Source: Flavobacteriaceae bacterium (GTDB taxonomy: Bacteria > Bacteroidota > Bacteroidia > Flavobacteriales > Flavobacteriaceae). From it: a DNA stretch of 11,643 nucleotides. The DNA lies in assembly GCA_013003145.1 (NCBI GenBank), contig JABDLH010000198.1, positions 1 to 11,643 on the forward strand, given 5' to 3'. Shown here piece after piece: positions 1-8,580 of the stretch (positions are counted from its first letter, which is position 1; every line of letters starts with the position of its first letter). The position numbers and the translations under genes are program-made. Below the pieces are notes generated by a model that had not been told where the DNA came from, ran no database searches, and saw nothing but the letters and a program-made list of their open reading frames with translations.

Positions 1-679
1 TATTTACCGGGAAAACCAGGATGTCGTTACTCCCGCGGTGGTTGATCTTCAGCTCAGAGGTGACCAGTTCCCTGGCTTCTACCCTGGAATCTCCCGCAGC
101 AATGGTGACACTGAAAATATCGGCCTCCCCCTTCAGGGAGAAGAATGCAATTCCATTGGCGACTATAGAAAGATTTTCTACATCCAGTTCCAGCTCAAAT
201 GAGCCATCGGTGGTCGCCGCCTCAGGATCGTTAAAACTTTCAGATAAGAGGGCCAGGGATTCATAAGGCAGTACCCCCTCACTCTGAACTGGGAAGCCGG
301 TACTGCTCCTGATCCTCTTAAGGTCCGGGGCCGTAACAGTAAATACAGTGGTACCATAAGACCTGAAGTAGTTGCAATCGTTCCCGTCTCGCAGTTCCAA
401 TACCCCATCCACCACCTCGGCACTCACTTCCTGCCTCAGGTTACTCCCGGTTTTCAGTTCTACTTTATATTCCGGGCCGTGGCGGAGCACGAGACGGATA
501 TTTTCAAAAACCGTGATCTCATCAAACTCTTCTACCGCTATCTCTTCGGTGACCAGGTCTCCACTGGCCTGGAAACAATCCGGGGCGTTTTCCCCATCAC
601 AACCCAGCAGGAGTATAAAGAGGAACATGAGCGGCAAAAGACCGGCTGCTTTACGTGCTATGTGGTTTAGTCTCCTCAT
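1..679 (-). CDS. GIN-domain (DUF2807-like) lipoprotein, 3' end cut by window edge
   Basis: An open frame of 226 codons runs from the ATG at 679-677 to the left edge without a stop, so the C terminus is missing. The start has basic residues, then a hydrophobic stretch (about residues 13-26) ending in a lipobox LLLGC with Cys27, so this should be a lipoprotein processed by signal peptidase II. After a short linker, from about residue 50, the sequence has the rhythm of the putative adhesin-head GIN domain: EEFDEITVFENIRLVLRHG, then alternating beta-strand segments such as VDGVLELRDG and FTVTAPDLKRI. Such repeats form a beta-helix in known family members; substrate and role are not known. Its ATG overlaps the TGA of the PagL-like gene (ATGA), which suggests translational coupling and a shared envelope role. 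There is no Shine-Dalgarno sequence, as usual in Bacteroidota. The family call is from pattern memory only. Confidence 0.8.
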   Translation of the reverse strand, partial: MRRLNHIARKAAGLLPLMFLFILLLGCDGENAPDCFQASGDLVTEEIAVEEFDEITVFENIRLVLRHGPEYKVELKTGSNLRQEVSAEVVDGVLELRDGNDCNYFRSYGTTVFTVTAPDLKRIRSSTGFPVQSEGVLPYESLALLSESFNDPEAATTDGSFELELDVENLSIVANGIAFFSLKGEADIFSVTIAAGDSRVEARELVTSELKINHRGSNDILVFPVN

Positions 680-1773
680 ATCTTAATTCCAAAACCCAGT
701 TCTACAGCTTCCGCTTTGGCGGCATGTGATTTTAAACTAAGGGTTGCATAGTAACGATCTCCAAAATATCGCTTTAATCCTACCCGGTTGTACACCCTGC
801 CTTCAAAATCGAATGGATAATAGACATAGTACCCCAACTGGGTAATAATACTCATGCGGTTAATATAGAGTTCATGCCCGGCAAAGATACCTACCCTTTT
901 GTAATCCGTATCCGGGTCTACTGACAGTTCAGGAAAAGAAACCGACTGGAAACGAATCAGTTTTTTAAGGAAGTTAGAGAAGAACAGGTCTGTTCCCAAA
1001 TGTACTGCACTGAATCGTCCCAATCTTTTTTCGGCCGATGCTGTAAAAATATAGAAGGGGAATTGCCCGGACCCGATAACATCACTTTCGTTGATCCCAG
1101 TGCTAAACCCCAGGTTATACGCCATGCTGCGGTCTATCTCCCCTGGTGGAGTCACCTGGTATTCCCTTACTAGCTCGTGGTCCATGTCATAGACCAGCCC
1201 GGCATTGAAGGCGAAAGTATTGGTAGAGGTATTAGGTGCTTTTACATTCGCATTGGAATAATGTACCAGCGACAGGCCGGCCTTTACCCCCAGTGGACCT
1301 AGCAGGCCTTTTTTCTGGTAATTGAGCATTAAGTATGTGGAGCTCATAAAGGAAGTCCCGTAGGCATTGTTCCTGAAATTTTCCTCCCTGTCATAGGGGC
1401 GGGTATTATAGGCTATCCCCTGCCCTACCCGGAACTGCAGGGCCCTGTTCAGCAAATAGAAGTTATAATGCGCATACAACCCATAATTTTCCCCCAGTAC
1501 TGTATTCCGCATATCCTGGTAGATGAATGAATACCCTATATCGGGGTAATTGAAGGCACTTTCCCAGGCTTCCTCTCCAAAGGTTTCCCGGTTGAGGGCC
1601 AGGATCAGCCCGGAGGGATGAGAAGTGATAAGGTGACTGATATCCGTGTTGTGCAGAATAATAGATCCGTAGAACAGGTCTGCCCCGAGGGTATAACTAA
1701 CAGGTGCTTCTTTCTGCTGCGCCGTTAACAGGAAACATTGGCAGAGTAAAGCAAGGAGGAAGCGGTTTTTCAT
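676..1773 (-). CDS. PagL-like acyloxyacyl hydrolase (lipid A deacylase family), outer membrane
   Basis: 365 residues. The first ~19 residues (MKNRFLLALLCQCFLLTAQ) look like a Sec signal peptide. The rest is rich in alternating aromatic and polar beta-strand segments (for example YGLYAHYNFYLLN) and ends in a strand-like tail LGFGIKI, as expected of an outer-membrane barrel. The best clue is LVHYSNANVKAPNT at residues 169-182: the H-x-S-N signature of PagL-type lipid A 3-O-deacylases, with His171 and Ser173 in the places of the catalytic pair. At 365 residues it is about twice the length of classic PagL, which fits the longer Bacteroidota relatives. The Glu that completes the triad about 14 residues after the His is not seen here (Asn185), so activity on lipid A is uncertain. 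It lies 62 bp after metF and overlaps the next lipoprotein gene by 4 bp. It could be read through from the methionine operon or have its own weak promoter. Confidence 0.75.
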   Translation of the reverse strand: MKNRFLLALLCQCFLLTAQQKEAPVSYTLGADLFYGSIILHNTDISHLITSHPSGLILALNRETFGEEAWESAFNYPDIGYSFIYQDMRNTVLGENYGLYAHYNFYLLNRALQFRVGQGIAYNTRPYDREENFRNNAYGTSFMSSTYLMLNYQKKGLLGPLGVKAGLSLVHYSNANVKAPNTSTNTFAFNAGLVYDMDHELVREYQVTPPGEIDRSMAYNLGFSTGINESDVIGSGQFPFYIFTASAEKRLGRFSAVHLGTDLFFSNFLKKLIRFQSVSFPELSVDPDTDYKRVGIFAGHELYINRMSIITQLGYYVYYPFDFEGRVYNRVGLKRYFGDRYYATLSLKSHAAKAEAVELGFGIKI

Positions 1774-1835
1774 GAGGCATAAAAGTAGGAAAAACAGGGG
1801 ATTCGCTACCCATCCGATTTAAATAGGAAAGGCGT

Positions 1836-2789
1836 TTAAAACACGGCTTCTGCTATCGCCTTGATATTGTCCGATTTACCCATGGAATAATAATGCAAAA
1901 CGGGTACCCCGGCCTCTTTTAATTCGAGCGACTGGGCTATGGCCCATTCTATCCCCACTTGCCTGACCTGTTTGTTATTCTTACAGGCTTCTACAGCATC
2001 GACCAGGTCCTGGGGCAGGTCTATTCGGAATACCTGGGGTAATAGTTGCAGGTGGCGCTTTACGGCTACCGGCTTTATTCCCGGGATGATAGGCACCGTG
2101 ATACCTTCCTCCCTGGCGGCCCGGACAAAATCGAAGTACTTTTTATTATCAAAGAACATCTGGGTGACCACGTAATGTGCACCTTCGTCTACCTTTTGCT
2201 TTAATCGTCTCAAGTCCGTTTTAAGCGAAGGGGCCTCCATATGTTTTTCAGGGTAACCTGCTACCCCTATGCAGAAGTCTGCACAATGGTCTCGCTCTAC
2301 CACTTCGTGCAAGTACTCCCCGCAATTGAGCTTTTGTATCTGCTGTACCAAACCGGAGGCATAGGCATGCCCTCCCCGTGTAGGTTCAAAGTACTTTTCT
2401 TCCTTCATCGCGTCCCCTCTTAAGGCCATAACATTCTGTATGCCCAGGTAGTGGCAGTCAATCAGGAGGTATTCGGTCTCTTCCTTGGTAAAACCGCCAC
2501 ACAATACATGGGGAATGGTATCCACATTGTATTTATGTTTTATGGAAGCACAGATCCCGACCGTACCCGGACGCATCCTGGTCAGTTTTTTATCCAGGAG
2601 CCCGTCCCTGTCTATATAGACATACTCCTCCCGGGAGGTGGTCACATCTATAAAGGGTGGGTTAAATTCCATTAACGGATCTATATTATCATAAAGCTCC
2701 TGTATGTTGTGCCCCTTTACAGGGGGAATGATTTCAAAGGAGAACAGGGTTTCTCCATTCGACTTTTCTATGTGATCCGTTACTTTCAT
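1836..2789 (-). CDS. metF: 5,10-methylenetetrahydrofolate reductase
   Basis: 317 residues, the usual length for bacterial MetF, a cytoplasmic flavoprotein. It reduces 5,10-methylene-THF to 5-methyl-THF, the methyl donor for the methionine synthase encoded just upstream. The TIM-barrel signatures are complete: FSFEIIPP near the start, with Glu19 in the place of the catalytic Glu28 of E. coli; VMALRGD at 120-126, with Asp126 matching the FAD-contacting Asp; then AGYPEKH, the strand with QMFFDN, and IIPGIKPV toward the C-terminal third. It follows the large metH gene by 24 bp in the same direction and so should be in the SAM-riboswitch-controlled transcript. The ATG at 2789 gives the normal N terminus. 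Nothing is broken or unusual. Confidence 0.96.
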   Translation of the reverse strand: MKVTDHIEKSNGETLFSFEIIPPVKGHNIQELYDNIDPLMEFNPPFIDVTTSREEYVYIDRDGLLDKKLTRMRPGTVGICASIKHKYNVDTIPHVLCGGFTKEETEYLLIDCHYLGIQNVMALRGDAMKEEKYFEPTRGGHAYASGLVQQIQKLNCGEYLHEVVERDHCADFCIGVAGYPEKHMEAPSLKTDLRRLKQKVDEGAHYVVTQMFFDNKKYFDFVRAAREEGITVPIIPGIKPVAVKRHLQLLPQVFRIDLPQDLVDAVEACKNNKQVRQVGIEWAIAQSLELKEAGVPVLHYYSMGKSDNIKAIAEAVF

Positions 2790-2813
2790 CTTGGAATTGC
2801 TTGCTAATTGTAT

Positions 2814-5567
2814 TTATTGATCTGATTCTTCGGCCAGGTTGGGAGCCAGCCATTTTTTTGCTTCTTCCAGCTCCATTCCTTTCCTGCCGGCATAATCTGC
2901 TACTTGTTGTTCCGTGATCTTACCAACTCCGAAGTAGCGGGATTCCGGGTGGGCAAAATAATACCCGCTTACACTGGCAGCCGGCCACATGGCCAGGCTT
3001 TCGGTCAGCCTTACCCCGATTCGCTCTTCTACCTGCAGTAACTTCCATATGGTTTTCTTCTCCAGGTGATCAGGGCAGGCCGGGTAGCCGGGAGCAGGCC
3101 TTATACCCCGGTATTCCTCTGCGATGAGGGCGTTATTATCCAGTTGTTCCGCGGCGCCATACCCCCAGTATTTCTTACGGACCTGCTTGTGCAGGTATTC
3201 TGCAAAAGCCTCTGCCAAGCGATCTGCCAGGGCCTTGACCATGATGGCGTTGTAATCGTCCAGCTCTTTTTCAAATTTTTCTGCCAGTTCCTGGGTACCA
3301 AAACCTGTACTGACACAGAAACAACCCACATGATCCTGCAACTCGCTGCTCTTAGGAGCAATAAAATCGGCCAGGGCAAAGTTGGGTACCCCGGCTCTTT
3401 TTTTCAACTGTTGTCTCAGGGTACGGAAAGTCAGGGTGTCACTGCCTACATCTTCCCTTATATCCTCAGGCACTTCCAGCTCGATATCATCATCATCTAC
3501 CGTATTTGCCGGGAAGATCCCCCAGACCGCCCTTGCCCTGAGCAGTTTTTCCTTTAAAATTTTCTTCAATATAAGCTGGGCATCCTCAAAGAGTTCACGG
3601 GCCTGTGGCCCCACGACCTCATCTTCCAGGATCTGCGGGTATTTACCATGCAGGTCCCAGCTCCTGAAAAAAGGGGTCCAGTCTATATATTCCAGTAAGG
3701 GTTCCAGTTCCTGCTCTTCCAGAACATGTATACCAGGAAGCTTGGGGCTAAACAGGCTATTTTTGTTCCAGTCTATACGAAACTTGTTTTCCCGTGCATC
3801 CCGGATATCCAGGTATTCTTTCCGTTTACCCCGCTTCAGGAATTTTTCCCTGAAACTTTCGTAATCCAGTTTAAGTTCAGATTTATAGCTGGCCGAGTGT
3901 TCTTTCTGTAACAGGTCGCCGACTACTGTAACCGCTCTTGAAGCATCGTTCACATGAACTACAGCAGAGCTGTACTGGGGATCGATCTTAACCGCGGTAT
4001 GCGCTTTGCTAGTGGTGGCTCCACCAATCAGTAAGGGTACCGTAAGGCCCTGCGTTTCCATTTCCTTTGCCAGGAAGACCATCTCGTCCAGGGAAGGTGT
4101 GATCAGGCCGCTCAGCCCTATTACGTCTACCGCTTCTTCCTTGGCTTTCCGGATGATCTTCTCCGGGGGTACCATGACCCCTAGGTCTACGATCTCGTAA
4201 TTGTTACAGGCGAGTACTACGCTGACAATGTTCTTTCCAATATCGTGAACATCGCCCTTAACTGTAGCCATCAGAATCTTTCCATTGTTGCCCTTTCCCT
4301 GTTCAGCTTCGGGTAAGGTCTTCTTTTCTTCTTCTATAAAGGGAAGCAGGTAGGCAACGGCTTTTTTCATCACCCTGGCCGACTTCACCACTTGCGGTAA
4401 AAACATCTTTCCGCTCCCAAAAAGGTCCCCGACTACATTCATACCGGTCATCAAATGCCCTTCTATCACCTCGATCGGGCGGTCCGCACCCTGCCTGGCC
4501 TCCTCCACATCGGCCTCTATATACTGGTCTATTCCTTTTACCAGGGCCCTGGTGATACGGGACTGCAGGGGTTCTTCCCTCCAGCTGAGATCGGCTTTGT
4601 TCTCCCTGGCTTTTCCCACAACGGTTTCTGCAAAATCCAGTAGTCGCTCCGTCGCATCATCCCGTCGGTTCAGGATCACGTCCTCTACCCTTTCCAGGAG
4701 ATCCTTCGGTATATCGTCATAGACCTCTAACATGGTTGGGTTAACGATCCCAATATTCATCCCGGCCTGTATAGCATGGTACAGGAAAACAGAGTGCATA
4801 GCTTCGCGGACAGGGTTGTTGCCCCTGAAACTGAAGGAAACATTACTGACCCCACCACTGACACTGCAATAGGGCAGGTTCTGGCGAACCCAGGCCGTCG
4901 CCTCTATAAAATCAAGGGCGTTCCTTTTGTGTTCTTCCATCCCGGTAGCCACGGGGAAAACATTCAGGTCAAAAATGATATCCTCAGGGGGAAACTTCGC
5001 CTTCCCCGTCAGTAGTTCGTAGGAGCGCTTGGCTATTTCTATCCGCCTGTCATAATTATCGGCCTGGCCCACCTCATCAAAAGCCATTACGATAACCGCA
5101 GCACCATAGCGCCTTATAAGTTTGGCCTGCCTCAAAAATTCCTCTTCTCCTTCTTTCAGGCTGATCGAGTTAACAACACATTTTCCCTGTACGACCTGCA
5201 GCCCTGCTTCAATGATCTCCCATTTAGAACTGTCTATCATAATGGGGACCCGTGCAATATCAGGCTCGGCGACCACCAGGTTCAGGAAGCGCACCATGGC
5301 TTCCTTCCCATCGATCAGGCCATCGTCCATATTAATATCGATGATCTGTGCTCCCCCTTCTACCTGCTCGCGCGCAATCTCCAGGGCCTCTTCAAACTTA
5401 TCCTCCTTGATAAGTCGCAGGAATTTCCGAGATCCGGCCACGTTGGTTCTTTCCCCAACATTGACAAAATTACTTTCCGGGGTGACCACCAGGGGCTCCA
5501 GCCCGGACAATTTTAAATAGCGGGTAGCTTTTTCCGTTTGAATATCTGTCAGTATTCCGTTTTCCAT
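2814..5567 (-). CDS. metH: Methionine synthase, large part: folate, cobalamin and activation domains
   Basis: 917 residues, corresponding to MetH without its first domain. In order: pterin-binding domain (about 30-290; [13 protein letters not shown] at 34-46, IIDINMDDG at 75-83, NSISLKEGE), a helical cap (about 335-425), the Rossmann B12-binding domain (about 430-560) with DVHDIG at 439-444, whose His441 is the lower cobalt ligand, followed by SGLITPS and GGATTS, and the SAM-dependent reactivation domain (about 590-900) with [12 protein letters not shown] at 823-834. It transfers a methyl group from 5-methyl-THF through cob(I)alamin to homocysteine. The homocysteine/zinc domain is absent here and is supplied by the gene immediately upstream, separated by only 2 bp. 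The split is a real gene boundary: an in-frame TAA ends the first gene and a fresh ATG starts this one. A reductase (flavodoxin or similar) is needed for reactivation; none is adjacent. Confidence 0.96.
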   Translation of the reverse strand: MENGILTDIQTEKATRYLKLSGLEPLVVTPESNFVNVGERTNVAGSRKFLRLIKEDKFEEALEIAREQVEGGAQIIDINMDDGLIDGKEAMVRFLNLVVAEPDIARVPIMIDSSKWEIIEAGLQVVQGKCVVNSISLKEGEEEFLRQAKLIRRYGAAVIVMAFDEVGQADNYDRRIEIAKRSYELLTGKAKFPPEDIIFDLNVFPVATGMEEHKRNALDFIEATAWVRQNLPYCSVSGGVSNVSFSFRGNNPVREAMHSVFLYHAIQAGMNIGIVNPTMLEVYDDIPKDLLERVEDVILNRRDDATERLLDFAETVVGKARENKADLSWREEPLQSRITRALVKGIDQYIEADVEEARQGADRPIEVIEGHLMTGMNVVGDLFGSGKMFLPQVVKSARVMKKAVAYLLPFIEEEKKTLPEAEQGKGNNGKILMATVKGDVHDIGKNIVSVVLACNNYEIVDLGVMVPPEKIIRKAKEEAVDVIGLSGLITPSLDEMVFLAKEMETQGLTVPLLIGGATTSKAHTAVKIDPQYSSAVVHVNDASRAVTVVGDLLQKEHSASYKSELKLDYESFREKFLKRGKRKEYLDIRDARENKFRIDWNKNSLFSPKLPGIHVLEEQELEPLLEYIDWTPFFRSWDLHGKYPQILEDEVVGPQARELFEDAQLILKKILKEKLLRARAVWGIFPANTVDDDDIELEVPEDIREDVGSDTLTFRTLRQQLKKRAGVPNFALADFIAPKSSELQDHVGCFCVSTGFGTQELAEKFEKELDDYNAIMVKALADRLAEAFAEYLHKQVRKKYWGYGAAEQLDNNALIAEEYRGIRPAPGYPACPDHLEKKTIWKLLQVEERIGVRLTESLAMWPAASVSGYYFAHPESRYFGVGKITEQQVADYAGRKGMELEEAKKWLAPNLAEESDQ

Positions 5568-5569
5568 TA

Positions 5570-6586
5570 TTACTGAATCACATTAGCAGACACCGGGCTA
5601 AAGGGTCTTGGTTCGTATTGAGCGGTAAGTTGTGCAATGGCCCTGATGTGTTCCGGGGTAGTTCCGCAACAACCGCCGACAATATTGACCAGGTTCTTCT
5701 CCAGGTATTCTGCAATCTGATCTGCCATCTGCCTGGCCGACTGATCGTATTCCCCAAAAGCATTGGGCAGGCCTGCATTAGGATGTGCAGAGACCGCAGC
5801 ATCTGTCTTAGCAGAGAGGACCTCCAGGTGTGGAACCAGCTGGCTGGCACCGAGGGCGCAATTAAAGCCGATAGAGAGAATTGGAATATGCGAGACCGAG
5901 ATCAGGAAAGCCTCGGCGGTCTGACCGGATAAGGTGCGGCCAGAGGCATCCGTAATGGTACCGCTGATCATAATAGGAGCATCGGAACCTTTTTCTTCTT
6001 TTACTTCCTCTATAGCAAACAGGGCAGCTTTAGCATTCAGGGTATCAAAGACAGTCTCGACGAGGAGGAGGTCCACACCTCCATCCAACAATGCTTCTAC
6101 CTGTTCGCGGTAGGCCATTTTTAATTCGTTAAAAGAAACAGCCCTGAACCCTGGATCGTTCACATCGGGGGACATACTGGCTGTTTTATTGGTGGGTCCT
6201 ATACTGCCGGCGACAAATCGCGGCTTGACCGGCTCTTTCTCTGTAAATTCGTCCGCGACTTCCCTGGCGATACGGGCCGACTCGTAATTGAGTTCGCGCA
6301 CCAGGGATTCCATCCCGTAATCAGCCATGGCTATACTGGTGCCGGAAAAGGTATTGGTTTCCACGATATCGGCACCGGCCTCAAAATATTTGCGATGGAT
6401 ATCAGCTATGGCCTTGGGCTGGGTAAGGGAGAGCAGATCGTTGTTTCCCTGCAGGTCGTTCGGCCAATCCTTAAAACGCTCACCCCGGAAGTCTTTCTCT
6501 TCAAATTTATAGCGTTGTAACATGGTACCCATAGCACCATCCAATACCAGGATACGCTTTTTCAGAATGTCTTTAATCCTACTCAT
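5570..6586 (-). CDS. metH: Methionine synthase, small part: homocysteine S-methyltransferase domain
   Basis: 338 residues, equal to the N-terminal barrel of full-length MetH as a separate protein. It opens with [12 protein letters not shown] and carries ETNTFSGT at 76-83, [10 protein letters not shown] at 125-134, LLVETVFDT, and the zinc ligands: Cys243 in GFNCALGA and the Cys306-Cys307 pair in [10 protein letters not shown]. These bind the zinc that activates the homocysteine thiol. The absence of pterin or B12 domains and the 2-bp distance to the 917-residue gene argue that the two proteins form one enzyme, rather than this being a betaine or S-methylmethionine methyltransferase. It is the first gene after the SAM-I riboswitch, 77 nt downstream of the aptamer, so high SAM should lower its expression together with the genes behind it. 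The ATG has no Shine-Dalgarno sequence. Confidence 0.95.
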   Translation of the reverse strand: MSRIKDILKKRILVLDGAMGTMLQRYKFEEKDFRGERFKDWPNDLQGNNDLLSLTQPKAIADIHRKYFEAGADIVETNTFSGTSIAMADYGMESLVRELNYESARIAREVADEFTEKEPVKPRFVAGSIGPTNKTASMSPDVNDPGFRAVSFNELKMAYREQVEALLDGGVDLLLVETVFDTLNAKAALFAIEEVKEEKGSDAPIMISGTITDASGRTLSGQTAEAFLISVSHIPILSIGFNCALGASQLVPHLEVLSAKTDAAVSAHPNAGLPNAFGEYDQSARQMADQIAEYLEKNLVNIVGGCCGTTPEHIRAIAQLTAQYEPRPFSPVSANVIQ

Positions 6587-6663
6587 GCAGCTAATTATTT
6601 AATTTTTGCCAGCGAAGGATATATCAAGATAGGGATAGGAAGGGACGGAAGTCCTTTCTTTTT
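6587..6663 (-). promoter_or_regulatory. Expression platform of the SAM-I riboswitch
   Basis: 77 nt between the aptamer and the metH start. A small hairpin (GGAC, loop UUCC, GUCC, extendable by A-U pairs past a bulged C) comes first, but no U-run follows it, so a standard terminator is not seen. At 6622-6629 the RNA reads UCUUGAUA, an exact complement of UAUCAAGA in the 5' P1 strand of the aptamer (6757-6764); past one A-A mismatch, three more pairs form (6631-6633 with 6753-6755). The adjoining CUAUCCC (6632-6638) could also pair with GGGAAUAG of P4 past one bulged A. These are candidate ligand-free pairings. How they would control initiation or termination is not clear. Confidence 0.55.
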
Positions 6664-6766
6664 GTTATCTATTCCCGTATGTACGGGATAGAATGTAGCA
6701 CCTTCTTTAAAGATAAAGGGTTGCTAAGGTTTCATCGGGTCTATTCCCTCCGCCTTTCTTGATAAC
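6664..6766 (-). ncRNA. SAM-I (S-box) riboswitch aptamer
   Basis: Reading the minus strand as RNA, the conserved S-box core is present in order: UUAUCAAGAAAGGCGGAGGG, then CCCGAUGAAACC, GCAACC and AAGGUGCUA. P1 is GUUAUC (6766-6761) with GAUAAC (6669-6664); P3 has outer pairing UAGCA/UGCUA; P4 is CUAUCCCGU with ACGGGAAUAG, one bulge and an ACAU loop. This is the known S-adenosylmethionine sensor that turns methionine and sulfur genes down when SAM is high. It sits directly ahead of the split metH and metF and after a candidate promoter, the expected place. The exact ends are set by P1 and may shift by a few bases. Confidence 0.95.
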
Positions 6767-6791
6767 CTTTCAATGTGGTAATGAACTGATA

Positions 6792-6822
6792 CAAAGAAAC
6801 AGTACGGCCATTTTAAAAGCAA
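6792..6822 (-). promoter_or_regulatory. Candidate Bacteroidota-type promoter of the metH operon
   Basis: On the minus strand TTG (6822-6820) is followed after 20 nt by TTTCTTTG (6799-6792). The phylum pattern is a -33 TTG and a -7 TAnnTTTG about 19-21 nt apart; the second box matches at all but one position (T for A). Transcription would begin near 6786, some 20 nt ahead of the first P1 base of the riboswitch, and downstream of the terminator of the preceding operon. The position fits well, but the motif is short. Confidence 0.5.
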
Positions 6823-6837
6823 GGAATTGACCGTTTA

Positions 6838-6866
6838 TTTTAAACCGGCCACAAGTCTGTAGCCGG
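6838..6866 (-). terminator. Rho-independent-like terminator after the FNR gene
   Basis: 24 nt past the FNR stop, the minus strand forms CCGGCUAC, loop AGACUU, GUGGCCGG: an 8-bp stem with one U-G pair, followed by UUUAAAAU. The stem is strong, but the U-run is short, so termination may be partial. It marks the likely end of the sulfite-reduction operon and separates it from the SAM-controlled methionine operon. Confidence 0.6.
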
Positions 6867-6889
6867 AATTATAAATCTGTTTACTGTAA

Positions 6890-7954
6890 TCAGGTTAGTA
6901 TGCTCTGGACCACTTCTTTCTTGGCTTCTTTCACCGATCCGTCAAAACCGGTTACTCCGCCTACCGTAGTGTATTTCATCACGTATCTTTTCCCGGGGTT
7001 GATCCGTTGGTAGGCACTCTGGCACATGACAGCTGCTTCGTGGAAGCCGGAGAGGATCAATTTGAGTTTACCGGGATAGGTATTTACATCACCGATGGCA
7101 TATACCCCGGGAATATTGGTCTGGTAGTCGTATGAATTATTCACCTTGATGGCGTTCTTTTCAATTTCCAGACCCCAATCCCCAATAGGTCCCAATTTTG
7201 GTGAGAGTCCGAATAAGGGGATAAAATGATCCGTTTCCACATAGGATTCACCTTTGCTCTTGTCGTTGTGCTCCACGACTACGGCCTCCAGGTGCTCATC
7301 CCCGTACAACTTCTTCACTTCGGCTTCGGTAAAAAGTTTGATCTTGCCTTCTTTGGCCAGGGCGGCCGCCTTCTCCACGGAATCCAGGGCCCCTCGGAAT
7401 TCGTTCCGCCGGTGTACCAGGGAGACTTCAGCTGCTATATCGGCCAGGAAGATAGACCAGTCCAGGGCCGAATCTCCGCCCCCGGCGATCACCACTTTCT
7501 TGTCCCGGTAAACTTCCGGGTCTTTCACCATGTAGGCAACACCCCTGTCATCAAAATCATCTATATTTAGTATCGGGGGTTTACGGGGTTCAAAAGATCC
7601 CAGTCCGCCTGCAATAACCACCACAGGCGCATGATGGGCTGTGCCCTTGTTGGTGGTCACTACGAAGGTGCCATCTTCCAGGGTTTCCAGGTTCTGTGCC
7701 CGTTCTCCCAGGGTAAAGCCGGGGCTGAATGGCTTTATCTGTTCCATCAGTCGATCTACCAGGTCACCGGCAAGGATCTCCGGGTAAGCCGGGATGTCAT
7801 AGATGGGTTTTTTAGGATAGATCTCGGAACACTGCCCGCCCGGTTGGGGAAGGGCATCGATGAGATGTGTCTTCAGTTTAAGCAGCCCGGCTTCGAATAC
7901 CGTAAACAAGCCTGTAGGGCCTGCCCCTATGATGATGATATCTGTCTTGATCAT
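6890..7954 (-). CDS. Ferredoxin/flavodoxin-NADP+ reductase, thioredoxin-reductase-like type (YumC-like)
   Basis: 354 residues, two dinucleotide-binding folds: FAD site GAGPTG at 10-15, PQPGGQCSEIYP at 36-46, the NADPH site GGGDSA at 158-163 with HRRNEFRG at 181-188, and the closing FAD motif YAIGDVN at 285-291. The redox CxxC of thioredoxin reductase is absent (only one Cys near GGGDSA-type signatures would be expected, and here the domain has none), and there is a C-terminal extension with Tyr and aromatic residues (YTTVGGVTGFDG), both typical of the homodimeric FNR class of Bacillus YumC and green sulfur bacteria. It moves electrons between NADPH and ferredoxin. Placed 23 bp after the siroheme gene in the sulfite reductase operon, it probably supplies reduced ferredoxin to that enzyme. 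No ferredoxin gene is in the window. It is probably the last gene of its operon, since a hairpin follows. Confidence 0.88.
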   Translation of the reverse strand: MIKTDIIIIGAGPTGLFTVFEAGLLKLKTHLIDALPQPGGQCSEIYPKKPIYDIPAYPEILAGDLVDRLMEQIKPFSPGFTLGERAQNLETLEDGTFVVTTNKGTAHHAPVVVIAGGLGSFEPRKPPILNIDDFDDRGVAYMVKDPEVYRDKKVVIAGGGDSALDWSIFLADIAAEVSLVHRRNEFRGALDSVEKAAALAKEGKIKLFTEAEVKKLYGDEHLEAVVVEHNDKSKGESYVETDHFIPLFGLSPKLGPIGDWGLEIEKNAIKVNNSYDYQTNIPGVYAIGDVNTYPGKLKLILSGFHEAAVMCQSAYQRINPGKRYVMKYTTVGGVTGFDGSVKEAKKEVVQSILT

Positions 7955-7977
7955 AACGTATTTCTATGCTTTAATAT

Positions 7978-8580
7978 TCAATTCTCTTTATCCCGGAATA
8001 CTTCTTCCCCGACCAGGCTCCGGGTTACTTTGTTCATTTCGTTCACTTTATACTCAAAGTCGCCCTTCAGCTTCTTCCTGTAAGCATTAAGGTTGAGAAC
8101 CATCTGGTCTATATTATCCGGGATCACCTCCTCGAAAAATTGCCTTAGCCTTTTGGCCGTGGTAGGGGAAGTGCCATTGGTAGAGATGGCCACCTTTACA
8201 TTACCCTTGGTCACGATTCCGCCCATATAGAAATCGCAGTATGGGGGATTGTCCTCTACGTTCACCAGTTTATCGCGCTCCCTGCATTCACGGTATACCT
8301 TGATATTGACCTCGGGCTGATCCGTGGTCGCGATAACCATATGTTTTCCCTGTAAATAATGGGTATGATAGTCATCTTCTACTAGCTCTACATTAAAGGA
8401 TTGAGCCAGGTCCCTGGTAGCGTCCCTGAAAAATGGGGCAACCATGGTAACTACGGCATCCGGACTGGATTTAGTCAGGAAATGAAGTTTTTCTTCAGCC
8501 ACGTTGCCCCCACCTACAATGAGAATCTTCAGGTTCTTTGTCTTTAAGAAGACAGGATATAAATTATTTCGCTCTTTCAT
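7978..8580 (-). CDS. Precorrin-2 dehydrogenase / sirohydrochlorin ferrochelatase (CysG N-domain, Met8-like)
   Basis: 200 residues, matching the N-terminal half of E. coli CysG or a stand-alone Met8/SirC-type protein. The NAD-binding motif is IVGGGNVA at 21-28; VIATTDQPEVN follows at 82-92, then VNVEDNPPYCDF at 106-117, where Asp110 fits the conserved dual-function Asp, and VAISTNGTSP at 130-139. It oxidises precorrin-2 to sirohydrochlorin and may insert Fe2+ to give siroheme. Its ATG overlaps the cobA stop by 4 bp (ATGA), so translation is probably coupled and the two proteins together equal a split CysG. Whether this family member chelates iron or only dehydrogenates cannot be read from sequence; no separate chelatase lies nearby, which favours both. 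Confidence 0.92.
   Translation of the reverse strand: MKERNNLYPVFLKTKNLKILIVGGGNVAEEKLHFLTKSSPDAVVTMVAPFFRDATRDLAQSFNVELVEDDYHTHYLQGKHMVIATTDQPEVNIKVYRECRERDKLVNVEDNPPYCDFYMGGIVTKGNVKVAISTNGTSPTTAKRLRQFFEEVIPDNIDQMVLNLNAYRKKLKGDFEYKVNEMNKVTRSLVGEEVFRDKEN

Noticed and set aside
178..423. Minus-strand 81-residue open frame starting at an internal ATG
   Set aside because: It is out of frame with the 226-codon lipoprotein frame that spans 1-679 and has a lipobox and GIN-like sequence; the short frame has no recognisable features.
1774..1835. Promoter or terminator between metF and the PagL-like gene
   Set aside because: TACTTTTA near 1785 resembles a -7 box at 7 of 8 positions, but no TTG lies at the proper distance and no hairpin with a U-run was found.
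3066..3557. Plus-strand open frame of 163 codons
   Set aside because: It lies wholly antisense to metH codons with full conserved domains; composition is that of a reverse-frame shadow. The same holds for the other plus-strand frames, such as 7631-8083 and 5122-5520.
6890..7954. Reading the FNR as thioredoxin reductase
   Set aside because: The NADPH domain has GGGDSA but no CxxC redox pair, and the C-terminal extension fits the FNR class.
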